64,000 nucleotides of DNA from Acidobacteriota bacterium. GTDB lineage: Bacteria; Acidobacteriota; Holophagae; Acanthopleuribacterales; Acanthopleuribacteraceae. How positions within the stretch are numbered: the stretch's first letter is position 1; the number at the start of each line of letters is the position of its first letter. Of this stretch, positions 8,827-17,924 are shown piece by piece. A model generated the notes under the pieces. That model was not told the DNA's origin, ran no database searches, and saw only the letters and a program-made list of their open reading frames with translations. The stretch lies in NCBI GenBank assembly GCA_020637335.1, contig JACJWC010000004.1:124001-188000 (forward strand), given 5' to 3'. A program made the position numbers and the translations under genes.

Positions 8827-10356
8827 CTAAGAAGCGAAGCCCTTTAAAAACAGTCCTTTCCATTTGTCCTGATCGGGCACGGTTCCGCCGAGCTTAAGCA
8901 AAGGCACTCGACGTTCAAACAGATCATCAAAGGTCATTGCATATTCGCGTTCTAGCGCCTGATCCAGTTCCGCGCGACAAAAGGGCAGCTCTGGATCTAA
9001 GCGTTGGCCCGCAGCCGCATCGTTCTGGATTCGTTCATAGATGTCCAGCACGTGACGCCCATATCGGCGCAACAAACTGAGGATCTGACCGGAATCCAAA
9101 CCAAGTGATTGGCCTTGCTCTTGTACGGAGCGTAAAAAAATTGGAAAATTTTCGGGTGCCCACGGTAATGCTGCATTGCGTTCACATTTTTCGTTGGGCT
9201 TACAGCGGTAGCCCACCTTGTCGACCAAAGACTGCGCATCGACCCGCGCCGTCGTCAATTTGCCACCGATACTGACAAAATAGCCTTTTGCCAATTCAGA
9301 GGCGATCCATTCGCGGGATAACGCACTTGGCCCTTTCCCGAGTTGACGTTGCAGGACCCGAATCCCACAAAAGCGGTTACACACCTTAACTTGGTCCCCA
9401 AAATCAAAATGATGATTCAAGCCCTCCAACAAATAATGTTCATCCGCGTCTTCCGGCCGTACCTCCAGCACATCGCCCTTTACAAAGGTATCCGTAGTGC
9501 CAACCAAGGTCCGACTCTGCCAGGGGATCACAAAAAAAACGCGACCGTCTTGGGGATGGAGGAGCAAAAAGGCCGTGTCCCGCAGCGGTAACTCGGCAAG
9601 GACAAGGTGAACGCCCTTGGTCATCGCCAGCTGTTCGCGCTCAATCATGCCGCCACTCACCTGAGGCATCCACGGACCAGCCGCATTCAACACGGTTCGC
9701 GCGTGCACTTCCAGCGATTCTCCTGTCTGATTTTCCAGGTAAAGGCCGTGTTGGGTTTTGCCGATATCCACAGCCAATACGCGGTGATGATTGAAGATAT
9801 GCGCACCCGCTCCTTCCGCGCCCAGAATGACCTCCAAAGTCAATCGCGCATCATCCGTCTGGGCGTCCTCGTACGAGTAGGCGGACTTCAATCCGGATTG
9901 CTTCAAATGGGGGAATTGTTCAGCCAATTCGGCCCGGCTGTGGTGCCGGTGGTTCTGGTGGGGTGCAAAACGATGCTCGACGCCCCAAGTAAACAGGTCA
10001 TAAACCATTAGCCCCAATTTCAGCGAAGGACTTTTCCAGCGTCCACCCTGATAAAGCGGAACCATAAACCGCAAAGGCCAAACCCGATGCGGTCCCAAAT
10101 TGAGCAGGTTGGCCCGCTCTCGAACCGATTTGCGCACGAGCCCCAAATGGCCGTGCTCCAAATAACGCAGTCCGCCATGGACCAGCTTGGAGGACTGTGA
10201 GGACGTGCCACAGGCAAAATCGTTTTGCTCCAGCAACACGACTTGGTAGCCGCGTCGCGAGGCTTCATACGCGGTCCATGCACCATAAATGCCTCCGCCA
10301 ATCACGGCGAGGTCATATTGCTTTTGCAGGTCATATTCGGGCGTACGGAGTTTCAT
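8827..10356 (-). CDS. glpD: FAD-dependent glycerol-3-phosphate dehydrogenase
   Basis: 509 residues. The N-terminus has the dinucleotide-binding VIGGGIYGA (about 17-25) and the GlpD signature CGTSSQSSKLVHGGLRYLE; later IRVLQRQLGKG and a C-terminal helical domain complete the family. It oxidises sn-glycerol-3-phosphate to dihydroxyacetone phosphate and passes electrons to the quinone pool at the inner membrane. No glpK or glpF is nearby, so it may serve lipid-derived glycerol phosphate rather than a dedicated glycerol operon. It follows the DUF1244 gene by 12 bases on the same strand. Confidence 0.93.
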   Translation of the reverse strand: MKLRTPEYDLQKQYDLAVIGGGIYGAWTAYEASRRGYQVVLLEQNDFACGTSSQSSKLVHGGLRYLEHGHLGLVRKSVRERANLLNLGPHRVWPLRFMVPLYQGGRWKSPSLKLGLMVYDLFTWGVEHRFAPHQNHRHHSRAELAEQFPHLKQSGLKSAYSYEDAQTDDARLTLEVILGAEGAGAHIFNHHRVLAVDIGKTQHGLYLENQTGESLEVHARTVLNAAGPWMPQVSGGMIEREQLAMTKGVHLVLAELPLRDTAFLLLHPQDGRVFFVIPWQSRTLVGTTDTFVKGDVLEVRPEDADEHYLLEGLNHHFDFGDQVKVCNRFCGIRVLQRQLGKGPSALSREWIASELAKGYFVSIGGKLTTARVDAQSLVDKVGYRCKPNEKCERNAALPWAPENFPIFLRSVQEQGQSLGLDSGQILSLLRRYGRHVLDIYERIQNDAAAGQRLDPELPFCRAELDQALEREYAMTFDDLFERRVPLLKLGGTVPDQDKWKGLFLKGFAS

Positions 10357-10368
10357 AAAGGCCTGAAT

Positions 10369-10617
10369 TCAAGGTTTTTGGTACTTAGATTTCCAGGCGT
10401 CATAGGGCATTCCGTAAATTAATTCGCGCGCTGCTGGATCTTCAATGCTCACACCTTGGGCTTCCGCTTCAGCGCGATACCACTTGGACAGGCAATTGCG
10501 ACAAAACCCGGCCAAATTCATCAAGTCAATGTTTTGGACATCGGTCCGGTTTTGTAGATGGGCCACCAATCTTCGAAAAACGGCCGCCTCAATCTCGGTT
10601 TGCCGGTTGGATTCCAT
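10369..10617 (-). CDS. DUF1244 family small protein
   Basis: 82 residues that match the DUF1244 pattern: HLQNRTDVQNIDLMNLAGF followed by CRNCLSKWY and a short acidic tail. The CxxC pair (FCRNCL) is typical of the family; its function is unknown. A GGAGGGAC Shine-Dalgarno sequence precedes the ATG. It is 12 bases upstream of glpD on the same strand and likely co-transcribed with it. Confidence 0.88.
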   Translation of the reverse strand: MESNRQTEIEAAVFRRLVAHLQNRTDVQNIDLMNLAGFCRNCLSKWYRAEAEAQGVSIEDPAARELIYGMPYDAWKSKYQKP

Positions 10618-10712
10618 ATCTGTCCCTCCAAATTCTGGATTTCACGTTCCATTGACAGCTTACACGCTTTCAAGTAGCGTTTCGAAAGCAATTCTTTTGA
10701 GGAGCATGTGCC

Positions 10713-11489
10713 ATGAAAATTCTGCCAATGATCTTAATCTCCACGTCCTTATGGGCCGGAATCCAGGGAGGAAACGTGGATTACAAGGCCGGGGAAACGG
10801 TCATGAAAGGTTATCTTGTCTACGATGATGCATTTACTGGCAAACGGCCGTGTGTCCTGGTCGTGCACGAATGGTGGGGCCACAATGCCTATGCGCGTTC
10901 GCGGGCCGATCAATTGGCCAAAATGGGTTATCTGGCATTGGCGGTCGACATGTATGGTGAAGGGAAAACCGCAGATCACCCGGAAACGGCGGGCCAATTT
11001 GCCGGCGCCGTGATGTCTAATTTTCCCGAAGCCAAAAGCCGATTCGAAGCGGCCTTGAACCTGTTGAAGTCACATCCTATGGCCGATGCTGATCACACCG
11101 CGGCCATTGGTTATTGTTTCGGCGGTGGCGTCGTCCTGGAAATGGCAAAAAGTGGTGTCGACTTGGATGCGGTCGCCTCCTTCCACGGATCCTTAACCCA
11201 AATCAACCACCCCAAACCCAATACCATCCAAACCGAAATCCTGGTTTGTAATGGCGCCGATGACAAATTCATCCCCCAAGAAGCCATTGACGGCTTTAAA
11301 AAGGAAATGGAAAGCGCCGGCATCAAGTTCCAGTTCATTAATTACCCGGGCGCTGTCCATAGCTTTACCAATCCGGACGCCAACCAGTTTGGCGAAAAAT
11401 TCGGTTTACCTTTGGCTTATAACAAGGAGGCGGATGAGGCCAGTTGGAAAGCCATGTCCGAAATGTTGAAGCGGGTTTTTGCGCAATAA
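10713..11489 (+). CDS. Dienelactone hydrolase family protein, exported
   Basis: 258 residues. A short signal peptide (about 1-19, ending WAGIQG) indicates export to the periplasm. The alpha/beta-hydrolase core has the nucleophile Cys135 in GYCFGGG, an acid in NGADDKFIP and His in GAVHSFTNP, the Cys-Asp-His triad of dienelactone hydrolases. Family members hydrolyse lactones or act as general carboxyl-ester hydrolases; the substrate is unknown. GAGGAG lies eight bases before the ATG. Its TAA is followed immediately by the ATG of gluQRS. Confidence 0.85.
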   Translation: MKILPMILISTSLWAGIQGGNVDYKAGETVMKGYLVYDDAFTGKRPCVLVVHEWWGHNAYARSRADQLAKMGYLALAVDMYGEGKTADHPETAGQFAGAVMSNFPEAKSRFEAALNLLKSHPMADADHTAAIGYCFGGGVVLEMAKSGVDLDAVASFHGSLTQINHPKPNTIQTEILVCNGADDKFIPQEAIDGFKKEMESAGIKFQFINYPGAVHSFTNPDANQFGEKFGLPLAYNKEADEASWKAMSEMLKRVFAQ

Positions 11490-12413
11490 ATGCACGCCGC
11501 TGCGGTGGGCCGGTACGCCCCTTCACCGACTGGCCCACTCCACCTTGGCAACCTTCAGACCGCTCTGGCCGCTTGGCTGCAAGCCCGGCTGGCCGGCGGT
11601 CGGATCGTGTTGCGCATGGAGGATCTCGATACGACGCGGTCCCAGCCCATTTTTCGCGAACAAATCCTCGAGGACCTGGCCTGGTTGGGTTTGGACTGGG
11701 ATGCAGGGCCCCAACCGAAAAAGTTAGGTCCTTTTGATCAAACCCAACGAACCGGTTTTTATGACAAAGCGTTTCAGGACCTGGAGCGGGAGGGTTTGAT
11801 TTACCCCTGTAGTTGTAGCCGAAAAGACATTGCCGAGGCCGCCGGAGCGCCTCACGGATATTCCCCGATTTACCCGGGAACCTGCCGCTCAGGTCCCCGA
11901 AAAGGCGGGCCCTGGGCTTGGCGAATTCGCGTGCCCGATCAGGTCATTGGATTTGAAGATCAAGTGATCGGCTGGCAAAGCCAAAATGTGGCAGCGTCAG
12001 TAGGCGACTTTGTGATTCGCCGCGCAGATGGGGTTTACGCCTACCAACTGGCCGTTGTGGTCGATGATGCGGCCATGGAGGTTAGCGATGTCGTCCGCGG
12101 CCAAGACCTTTTGGACTCAACCGCTCGCCAAGTTTATCTCCAACGGGTATTGGGTTACCCGCAACCTACTTACTGGCACGTGCCCTTACGGCTCGATGAG
12201 AACCAACAAAAAATGAGCAAACGCGACGGCAGCCAATCGCTGGGTATTTTGCGTGACCAGGGCATTCAACCCGAGCAGGTCATCGCAGACTTGGCCGATC
12301 AGCTTGGACTTGAGCCCACGCCCCAAATGCCGAAGGGAATACTAAGCACCCTGGATCTGACCCATTTTAGAACCCGCTTACAAGAAAAGGCCGCATCAAC
12401 GCCATCCTGCTAG
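11490..12413 (+). CDS. gluQ: Glutamyl-Q tRNA(Asp) synthetase
   Basis: 307 residues, the size of GluQRS rather than full GltX because the anticodon-binding domain is missing. The class I motifs are clear: RYAPSPTGPLHLGN (8-21) and KMSKRDG (about 240-246). A zinc-type cluster is present as CSCS plus a downstream CRSG. The enzyme activates glutamate and attaches it to queuosine at position 34 of tRNA-Asp. The start codon touches the stop of the dienelactone hydrolase, so translation is coupled. The usual dksA neighbour is not present here. Confidence 0.92.
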   Translation: MHAAAVGRYAPSPTGPLHLGNLQTALAAWLQARLAGGRIVLRMEDLDTTRSQPIFREQILEDLAWLGLDWDAGPQPKKLGPFDQTQRTGFYDKAFQDLEREGLIYPCSCSRKDIAEAAGAPHGYSPIYPGTCRSGPRKGGPWAWRIRVPDQVIGFEDQVIGWQSQNVAASVGDFVIRRADGVYAYQLAVVVDDAAMEVSDVVRGQDLLDSTARQVYLQRVLGYPQPTYWHVPLRLDENQQKMSKRDGSQSLGILRDQGIQPEQVIADLADQLGLEPTPQMPKGILSTLDLTHFRTRLQEKAASTPSC

Positions 12414-12421
12414 GAGATCCC

Positions 12422-13297
12422 ATGTTGAGTTTCGCATTTTTTCTATTATTGGTTGCCGATTGGCAACCGGACCAAGCAGCCCTGATTTTCACCGCAACGG
12501 TTCAGGGCAAAAACCACCTGTTTTTGCGATCAGCGAGCGGTGAAGTTACCAACCTGACACCTGAAAGTGGAAAGGAAAATTGGGCGCATCCCCACCCCAA
12601 TGGCCAATCGATATTATTTCAATCCCAGCGAGACGGCAGTTATGACCTTTTTCAGATGAGTTTATCCGATCGTCACTGGATTCCTTTGGCTACCCACACA
12701 CGCCACGATGGATTGGCCATTTGGCACCCCAACGGCACCCAGATCGCCTTTTTTTCCGCTCGAGACTTCGAGTACCCGCCCCAAGGTCCGATTCCCGGTC
12801 ATGTCTACCTTTTGACCAATGGCGAGAATCCAAAACAAATCACCCAGACTCGTTTGGAATCAACACTTGGACCATCCAGTTGGTCTCCTGATGGAAAAAG
12901 TCTACTGATCAGTCGCTCCTCGGGTAACCATTTAGAACTTTTCCAATTGAACATTGCCAACGGACAGGAGAAATTGGTATCCGCATCCGAAATCAGCAAG
13001 TCCAGTGGACTGTATGCGCATCAACAACCCTACATTGCCTTTTCAAGCGAACAGGATACGGGTGCAGAAGTCTGGGTTATGGACACTCAAGGCCAAAATG
13101 CCCGGGTCTTAGCCAAGGGTGAGGGCCATTACTACCCCTACGCCTGGTCTCCCAACGACGAGTGGGTGTCCATGACCTGGTATCCATCCGATTGGAACCA
13201 CGCTGAATTGCAATGTGTTCATGTCGCTACGGGTAAGATCGTGGTTTTAATCCAGGAAAACAACGCAAGAGAGGGCAATTGGTTAGCGCAACCCTAA
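12422..13297 (+). CDS. TolB-like/PD40 beta-propeller protein
   Basis: 291 residues. A hydrophobic N-terminus (MLSFAFFLLLVAD) suggests export or a short signal peptide. The rest consists of PD40-type blades: repeated units such as HPNGQSILFQSQRDG, HPNGTQIAFFSARD, SPDGKSLLISRSSG and SPNDEWVSMTW. Such propellers bind proteins or carbohydrates; no enzyme residues are visible. It is too short to be a full TolB (the N-terminal domain is absent). It follows gluQRS by 8 bases, and its last 15 bases overlap the convergent thioredoxin-like gene. Confidence 0.72.
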   Translation: MLSFAFFLLLVADWQPDQAALIFTATVQGKNHLFLRSASGEVTNLTPESGKENWAHPHPNGQSILFQSQRDGSYDLFQMSLSDRHWIPLATHTRHDGLAIWHPNGTQIAFFSARDFEYPPQGPIPGHVYLLTNGENPKQITQTRLESTLGPSSWSPDGKSLLISRSSGNHLELFQLNIANGQEKLVSASEISKSSGLYAHQQPYIAFSSEQDTGAEVWVMDTQGQNARVLAKGEGHYYPYAWSPNDEWVSMTWYPSDWNHAELQCVHVATGKIVVLIQENNAREGNWLAQP

Positions 13298-13720
13298 AAC
13301 ATCCAACATAGCTTTGGGATCATGCAAAACCTGAACCGGCTTAACTTGGTCGCCCTGCAAGATGAGCAACTGCGGAAAGCCTCGGGTTCCCCACGCCTTG
13401 ATTTTGGCCTGCGTGCGCTCATCCTCGAATTCCAAGCGACAAATCGTGAATTTTTCCTGGGCGATTTTGTTAAATTCGGGATCGGACCAAACGTTCTGAT
13501 CAAAGTGGCGGCAATTCGGACACCAGATCGCAGAAACATAAACCAAAAGCGGTTTCCCGGAGGTTTGGGCTGCTTGGGTTGCCTGATCAAAATCCAAAAA
13601 ATGGACACCGGTCTGAGCCAAAGCACGGCGGCCCAACCAGCTTTGAACTTCCACATTGACAAAGTACGCGCCCGCCACCAAGACCAGCGCTAATAGGGTC
13701 AGACGCATCCGGCGGTTCAC
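13283..13720 (-). CDS. Membrane-anchored or exported thioredoxin-like protein
   Basis: 145 residues. An N-terminal hydrophobic stretch (about 6-22) serves as signal or anchor. A thioredoxin fold with the redox motif IWCPNCRHF follows, resembling the DsbD C-terminal/thioredoxin_7 group, with the cis-proline in RGFPQLLIL. It probably reduces or monitors disulfides in the periplasm. Its GTG start overlaps the histidine kinase stop by four bases (GTGA), so it is the third gene of the FIST-kinase operon. The link to a signalling operon is unusual and suggests redox input or output. Confidence 0.8.
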   Translation of the reverse strand: MNRRMRLTLLALVLVAGAYFVNVEVQSWLGRRALAQTGVHFLDFDQATQAAQTSGKPLLVYVSAIWCPNCRHFDQNVWSDPEFNKIAQEKFTICRLEFEDERTQAKIKAWGTRGFPQLLILQGDQVKPVQVLHDPKAMLDVLGLR

Positions 13721-14859
13721 TCGTCACGGTCCTCAAACAGGGGAATTTCCAGACGAAACCACGCACCGCAACCGGGGCCGTCACTACCACCCGTCAACTT
13801 CCCACCTAATTGGGCTGCTAGGTTTGCCGAACCATGCAGGCCATAACCATGACCCTCTTTTTTGGTCGTGAACCCAAAAACGAATAACTTGGCCAAATGC
13901 TTGGTTTGGATACCGACCCCATTATCTTCAACCTGGATGAAGGCGTGATGGGCATCCGACATGCCCGTTTGAATCACAATTTCGGGCAATGGGTTTTCTG
14001 CGGCCTGGATTGCCTGCTTGGCGTTAAACAGCAGATTGAGCAAAATCTGCAAAACTTTTTTGCGATCGGCGCGGACCTGGACCGGTTGGAGCCGTTCCAA
14101 GCGCACGGGAATCTTGGCCCGATCCATACTTCCGCGCACCAGGTCAATCGCCTCGCCGACCAGATCGCGAAGAGCGACCGCTTCCGTCTGGCTCTTTGAG
14201 GGCGATTGAGTCGTTTGCTGAAAATCGACAATTTGGGAAATGTGGTCCACGCTCTTTTTGGTGATGTAGAGCTCACTAAACAGTTTTTGTTGTTCTTTGG
14301 TGAGAAAGGCGGCTAAACGCGCAAGAAAATCCGGAACTTTTCTGCCCTTTTCATGCTCGGCCAGAAAGGTGCCTAAATCCTCTTTATGTTGGGCAAAAAG
14401 GTCTGCGACCTGCTGAACCCCTATGGTTTTACTGCCCAATAAGACCTGCTCCATGCTTGAAAGCGAAGCCGATACGCTGTTGAGCGCATTGGCGACGTTG
14501 TGCAAAACAATGGTCGCAATCTCCTCCACCCCAGTTCGATGGGCAAAAGCTACCAGTTCAGCATGAAAATTGTCGCGTTCCAATTGGAGTTGACGCTGGC
14601 GCTCCATGCCCTCTTTCAAACTCTGATTCATGGATTCCAAATCCAGATTCTTGTGTTCGAGTTCCTCTTGGGTCAGGCGTAAGTCCTCTATAACTCGCCG
14701 CAGCAACACGTTGGTGCGATCCTTAAGGTCCTCAGTGCGTTCCAAATTAATTTCTGCCCGGCGCAGCTTTTTGCGCAGCCACATATTCTCACGCATGAGT
14801 TCCTGGAGTTCAGGCGCATGGGTCGCATTCTCAAGGGAGGTTAGTTTCAGGTCTTCCAT
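13717..14859 (-). CDS. Soluble sensor histidine kinase
   Basis: 380 residues without membrane segments. Residues ~15-115 form a long coiled coil. The phosphoacceptor is His120 in VLHNVANALNSV, an atypical H-box of the HNxxNxLN type. The HATPase domain has an N-box (LLNLLFNAKQAI, about 273-284), G1 DNGVGI (312-317) and G2 GHGYGLHGS (336-344). There is no sensor domain and no response regulator next to it. The upstream FIST protein, 5 bases away, is likely the sensor; the thioredoxin-like gene downstream overlaps it. The response regulator must be elsewhere. Confidence 0.86.
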   Translation of the reverse strand: MEDLKLTSLENATHAPELQELMRENMWLRKKLRRAEINLERTEDLKDRTNVLLRRVIEDLRLTQEELEHKNLDLESMNQSLKEGMERQRQLQLERDNFHAELVAFAHRTGVEEIATIVLHNVANALNSVSASLSSMEQVLLGSKTIGVQQVADLFAQHKEDLGTFLAEHEKGRKVPDFLARLAAFLTKEQQKLFSELYITKKSVDHISQIVDFQQTTQSPSKSQTEAVALRDLVGEAIDLVRGSMDRAKIPVRLERLQPVQVRADRKKVLQILLNLLFNAKQAIQAAENPLPEIVIQTGMSDAHHAFIQVEDNGVGIQTKHLAKLFVFGFTTKKEGHGYGLHGSANLAAQLGGKLTGGSDGPGCGAWFRLEIPLFEDRDE

Positions 14860-14864
14860 GAAGC

Positions 14865-16007
14865 TCAGGGTCCGATCAGGAGGGTCACAAAGGACTCATT
14901 TTGAAATAGGCTGGGTTTTTGGGGTTGAAGCGGGCAAAATTCGCCATAAGTGTAGAAGCCTAGCACAGGAACCTTGCTTCCGATCTCCTTGGAAATAATC
15001 TCGAATTCCATGTGGGTACGAATGCCCAGGACCTGGCGGCGGGCCGCACACGAAAAACACAAGGCAAAGTGCGGCTTACCCTGAAACCGCTCACGGGCTT
15101 GGCGCGCACTCAATTGGGCTGCGTCCAAAATTGCTTCTTTGGTCGCATCGGTCAGTTGTGCGTACGCCCCTTCAGGCACATCTCCGGAAAACGTAATCGA
15201 GCCATTGGCCTCGTTGTAGCCGATACACGCACGCAAATACGAGTCGCCAGACGCCGTATGGATGATTAAAGGAAACTCGCCCGAAGGTCGTTTATGGTCG
15301 CCAAGGTAGTACTTATAAAACTCCTTGGCAGGTTGGTGATCTATCGTAAACACCTGGTTCCCCTTGGCACCCGTAATACGCACTTTTTGGGAAATCGCGC
15401 TCCAACCCGAGGCCAACCCAAAGGAATATTGAAAGTTTCCCGAAAACAACAGGAGCACAAGCCCATCCGAACTGCGTCTCTCGTTGAAAAACAAAATCGT
15501 CTTTTCAAAATTCCAATCATCAGCCGCTGACCCCCCAAAAATCGGGATATCGGGACCCAGTTGCTTTTGGATCTCCTCAAGCACCAATTGAGATGACACA
15601 CTTAAACCATCAACAAAAGCCAAGCCCATTTGAAGCGGGCCCTTGATTTGACTTAAAGCCTGGTCTATCGCCCGTTTCACAGTTCCTTGCAGATCGTTTT
15701 GTAGACCAAAACCCTGGCCTGCCCCAACCTCAAAACCCTGACCACATAACAAGCCAAAAGCCGTACTGTCCTCTTGATAAGAAATGGCCGAGGAAAATTC
15801 GCCATACGAGGTGCACCCAATGATGGGCAAATTGGGAAACCGCGCACCAATCTCCTGGAGGCAGTAATCATGGTCTTGCTCGTAACCACTAAATAGCAAA
15901 CCGGCCTTGGGTTCACGCCGCTGCAATGCATTTTGGACTTGTCCAAATATGCTTTGTAGCGCTTCAAAAGGATCGGGCTGATCACTGTGGCCGATCGCAA
16001 GATGCAT
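14865..16007 (-). CDS. FIST-domain sensory protein
   Basis: 380 residues from the ATG at 16007; a TTG 14 codons upstream (16049) is possible but precedes the domain and lacks a ribosome-binding site. FIST_N (about 1-200, with LPIIGCTSYGEF and IPIFGGSAADDW) and FIST_C (about 210-370, with CFSCAARRQVLG and PVLGFYTYGEF) are recognisable. FIST domains are ligand sensors, thought to bind small molecules such as amino acids, found with kinases and chemoreceptors. It is a stand-alone sensor 5 bases upstream of a soluble histidine kinase. Cytoplasmic: no signal or membrane segment. Confidence 0.85.
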   Translation of the reverse strand: MHLAIGHSDQPDPFEALQSIFGQVQNALQRREPKAGLLFSGYEQDHDYCLQEIGARFPNLPIIGCTSYGEFSSAISYQEDSTAFGLLCGQGFEVGAGQGFGLQNDLQGTVKRAIDQALSQIKGPLQMGLAFVDGLSVSSQLVLEEIQKQLGPDIPIFGGSAADDWNFEKTILFFNERRSSDGLVLLLFSGNFQYSFGLASGWSAISQKVRITGAKGNQVFTIDHQPAKEFYKYYLGDHKRPSGEFPLIIHTASGDSYLRACIGYNEANGSITFSGDVPEGAYAQLTDATKEAILDAAQLSARQARERFQGKPHFALCFSCAARRQVLGIRTHMEFEIISKEIGSKVPVLGFYTYGEFCPLQPQKPSLFQNESFVTLLIGP

Positions 16008-16137
16008 AAGAAAACCCCGATTTTTAGGCGATAGGGGATTATAGACCAAGCTGGTCCATTTCGAGTTGCTGATTTCATGTTTAGGCGAAATTGGAGCCTT
16101 TCACCAGTCATTCCCAGCCCAAACGCCACCAGAACCC

Positions 16138-16163
16138 GATTCTGTGAGACGAATCACAGGATC
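16138..16163. promoter_or_regulatory. CRP/FNR-type palindromic operator
   Basis: CTGTGA at 16142-16147 and TCACAG at 16154-16159 enclose six bases (GACGAA), giving the exact TGTGA-N6-TCACA half-site arrangement of CRP-family sites. The symmetry extends outward (GATT / GGATC) with one mismatch, 20 bases in all. It lies in the divergent gap between the FIST-kinase operon and the peroxidase gene, 91 bases (centre) before the peroxidase ATG and 143 before the FIST ATG. Which family regulator binds is not known. Confidence 0.55.
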
Positions 16164-16241
16164 GGCGTCTCCACATTTCCTCCACCCTTCCTGCACTTTT
16201 AGCAAGGAAACTGCCCTTGACCCCACAATTCTGGAGGCAGC

Positions 16242-17924
16242 ATGAAATTCCGATTTTGTTTCTTTATATTTCTTTCGATGGGCTGGGCCTTAGCCCAAAA
16301 CCCAGCCAATCATCGCGATCCAAACCCAGTCTCACCCGCACGCCGCATTACCCGCGATCAACCTCCTCAGCCGCCCAATCCCGGTCCCGCTCCCAGTCAG
16401 GAACGCAATCTGGATGGCACCAATAACAATCCGAACGATGCCTTGATGGGCGCCGCCAACACACCGCTTCTCCGGCTCTTTAACCCATCCTATGCCGGAA
16501 ATGGTGAAGAATTAGCCGGCACTGACCTACCCTCACCGCGAGAAATCAGCAATACGGTATTTGCAGAGGCCGAGCAACCCGCCGCAACGGGTAACGTGAG
16601 TAGTTTCCTTTGGCAATGGGGCCAGTTTATCGATCACGACATCGATTTAACCGGCGGTACGGATCCACCCGAATCGGCGCCCATCGCCATTCCAACCGGC
16701 GATCCTTACTTTGACCCCAGTGGAACGGGAACCCAAGAAATGGATTTCAACCGTTCGCTGTATCAACGCGACCCAACCGGTCTGCGCCAAAAAATCAATG
16801 AAATTTCGGCGTGGATCGATGGGTCCAATGTGTATGGTTCCGATTTGGCCCGTAGCCTAGCTCTGCGCCGCCTGGATGGGTCTGGGCAATTAAAGACTTC
16901 CGCCGGCGAGTTCCTGCCCTATAACGAGGCCGGTCTATCCAACGCGGGTGGACCCAGCCCAGACCTGTTTTTGGCCGGAGACGTAAGGGCCAATGAACAA
17001 ATTGGCTTACTGGTGATGCACACACTATTTGTGCGCGAGCACAATCGAGTCGCCAAAGAGATTAAACGGCAACACCCCGATTGGAGCGATGTGCAAATCT
17101 ACCAATCCGCCCGCCGGGTAGTTTCCGGGATCATCCAGAAAATCACCTATGACGAGTTCTTGCCGGTCCTGCTCGGCCCCAATCCCCTACCCCCCTACCG
17201 GGGTTATGACCCGAACCTGGATGCCAGCATTTCCAACGAGTTCTCCACGGCCGCCTATCGGTTTGGCCATTCCGCCATTAACAGCCAACTTTTGCGGTTG
17301 GACGCCCAATTTCAACCCATCCAAGCTGGAAACTTGGCCCTGCGAAACGCCTTTTTTGCACCACAACGTTTAAGTGAAGGCGGGCTGGAACCGGTATTGC
17401 GCGGTCTGGCCGCACAGGCCTGCCTGGCGATTGACAATTCCGTGGTTGATGATGTGCGCAATTTCTTGTTTGGACCGCCCGGTGCAGGTGGATTCGACTT
17501 GGTCAGCCTTAATATCCAACGTGGCCGCGATCACGGTTTACCCAGCTACAACGAAGTCCGTCGTTCCACCGGCTTACCCTTGGCCCGCCGCTTTTCCGAT
17601 ATCAACAGTGACCCACAAATTCAGGCCCAGTTGGAAAAGGTGTATGGTGACCCCGATCGGGTTGAGCTCTGGGTCGGTGGCCTGAGCGAAAAACCAACAG
17701 AGGGTGCCATGGTCGGCCCCACCTTTGCCGCCATCATCCGCGACCAATTTTTGGCCTTACGCGATGGCGACCGTTTTTGGTACCAGCGTGCCCTTTCACC
17801 GGACGAGCTTCGCATTGTTGAGAGTTCGCGGTTGTCCGATGTTATTCGCCGCAACACGCAAATCGATCGCGAACTCGCCGACGATGTCTTTCATATCCAA
17901 CCGCCCCGCCGCCCGCGGCCCTAA
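16242..17924 (+). CDS. Secreted animal-type haem peroxidase
   Basis: 560 residues with a signal peptide (1-19, cleavage after WALAQ is plausible), then a Pro-rich linker. The animal haem peroxidase (peroxidasin-cyclooxygenase) domain follows: distal QWGQFIDHDIDLT with Asp131-His132, the GDVRANE arginine region, HTLFVREHNR, and the proximal haem ligand His at about 342 in YRFGHSAIN. These enzymes use H2O2 to oxidise halides or organic substrates outside the cytoplasm. GGAGG precedes the ATG. It lies downstream of a CRP-like site and upstream of a secreted protease. No adhesion or repeat domains are fused, unlike many bacterial homologues. Confidence 0.9.
   Translation: MKFRFCFFIFLSMGWALAQNPANHRDPNPVSPARRITRDQPPQPPNPGPAPSQERNLDGTNNNPNDALMGAANTPLLRLFNPSYAGNGEELAGTDLPSPREISNTVFAEAEQPAATGNVSSFLWQWGQFIDHDIDLTGGTDPPESAPIAIPTGDPYFDPSGTGTQEMDFNRSLYQRDPTGLRQKINEISAWIDGSNVYGSDLARSLALRRLDGSGQLKTSAGEFLPYNEAGLSNAGGPSPDLFLAGDVRANEQIGLLVMHTLFVREHNRVAKEIKRQHPDWSDVQIYQSARRVVSGIIQKITYDEFLPVLLGPNPLPPYRGYDPNLDASISNEFSTAAYRFGHSAINSQLLRLDAQFQPIQAGNLALRNAFFAPQRLSEGGLEPVLRGLAAQACLAIDNSVVDDVRNFLFGPPGAGGFDLVSLNIQRGRDHGLPSYNEVRRSTGLPLARRFSDINSDPQIQAQLEKVYGDPDRVELWVGGLSEKPTEGAMVGPTFAAIIRDQFLALRDGDRFWYQRALSPDELRIVESSRLSDVIRRNTQIDRELADDVFHIQPPRRPRP

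Noticed and set aside
12422..13297. Full TolB of the Tol-Pal system
   Set aside because: The protein lacks the N-terminal TolB domain and no tol or pal genes are near; only propeller similarity is supported.
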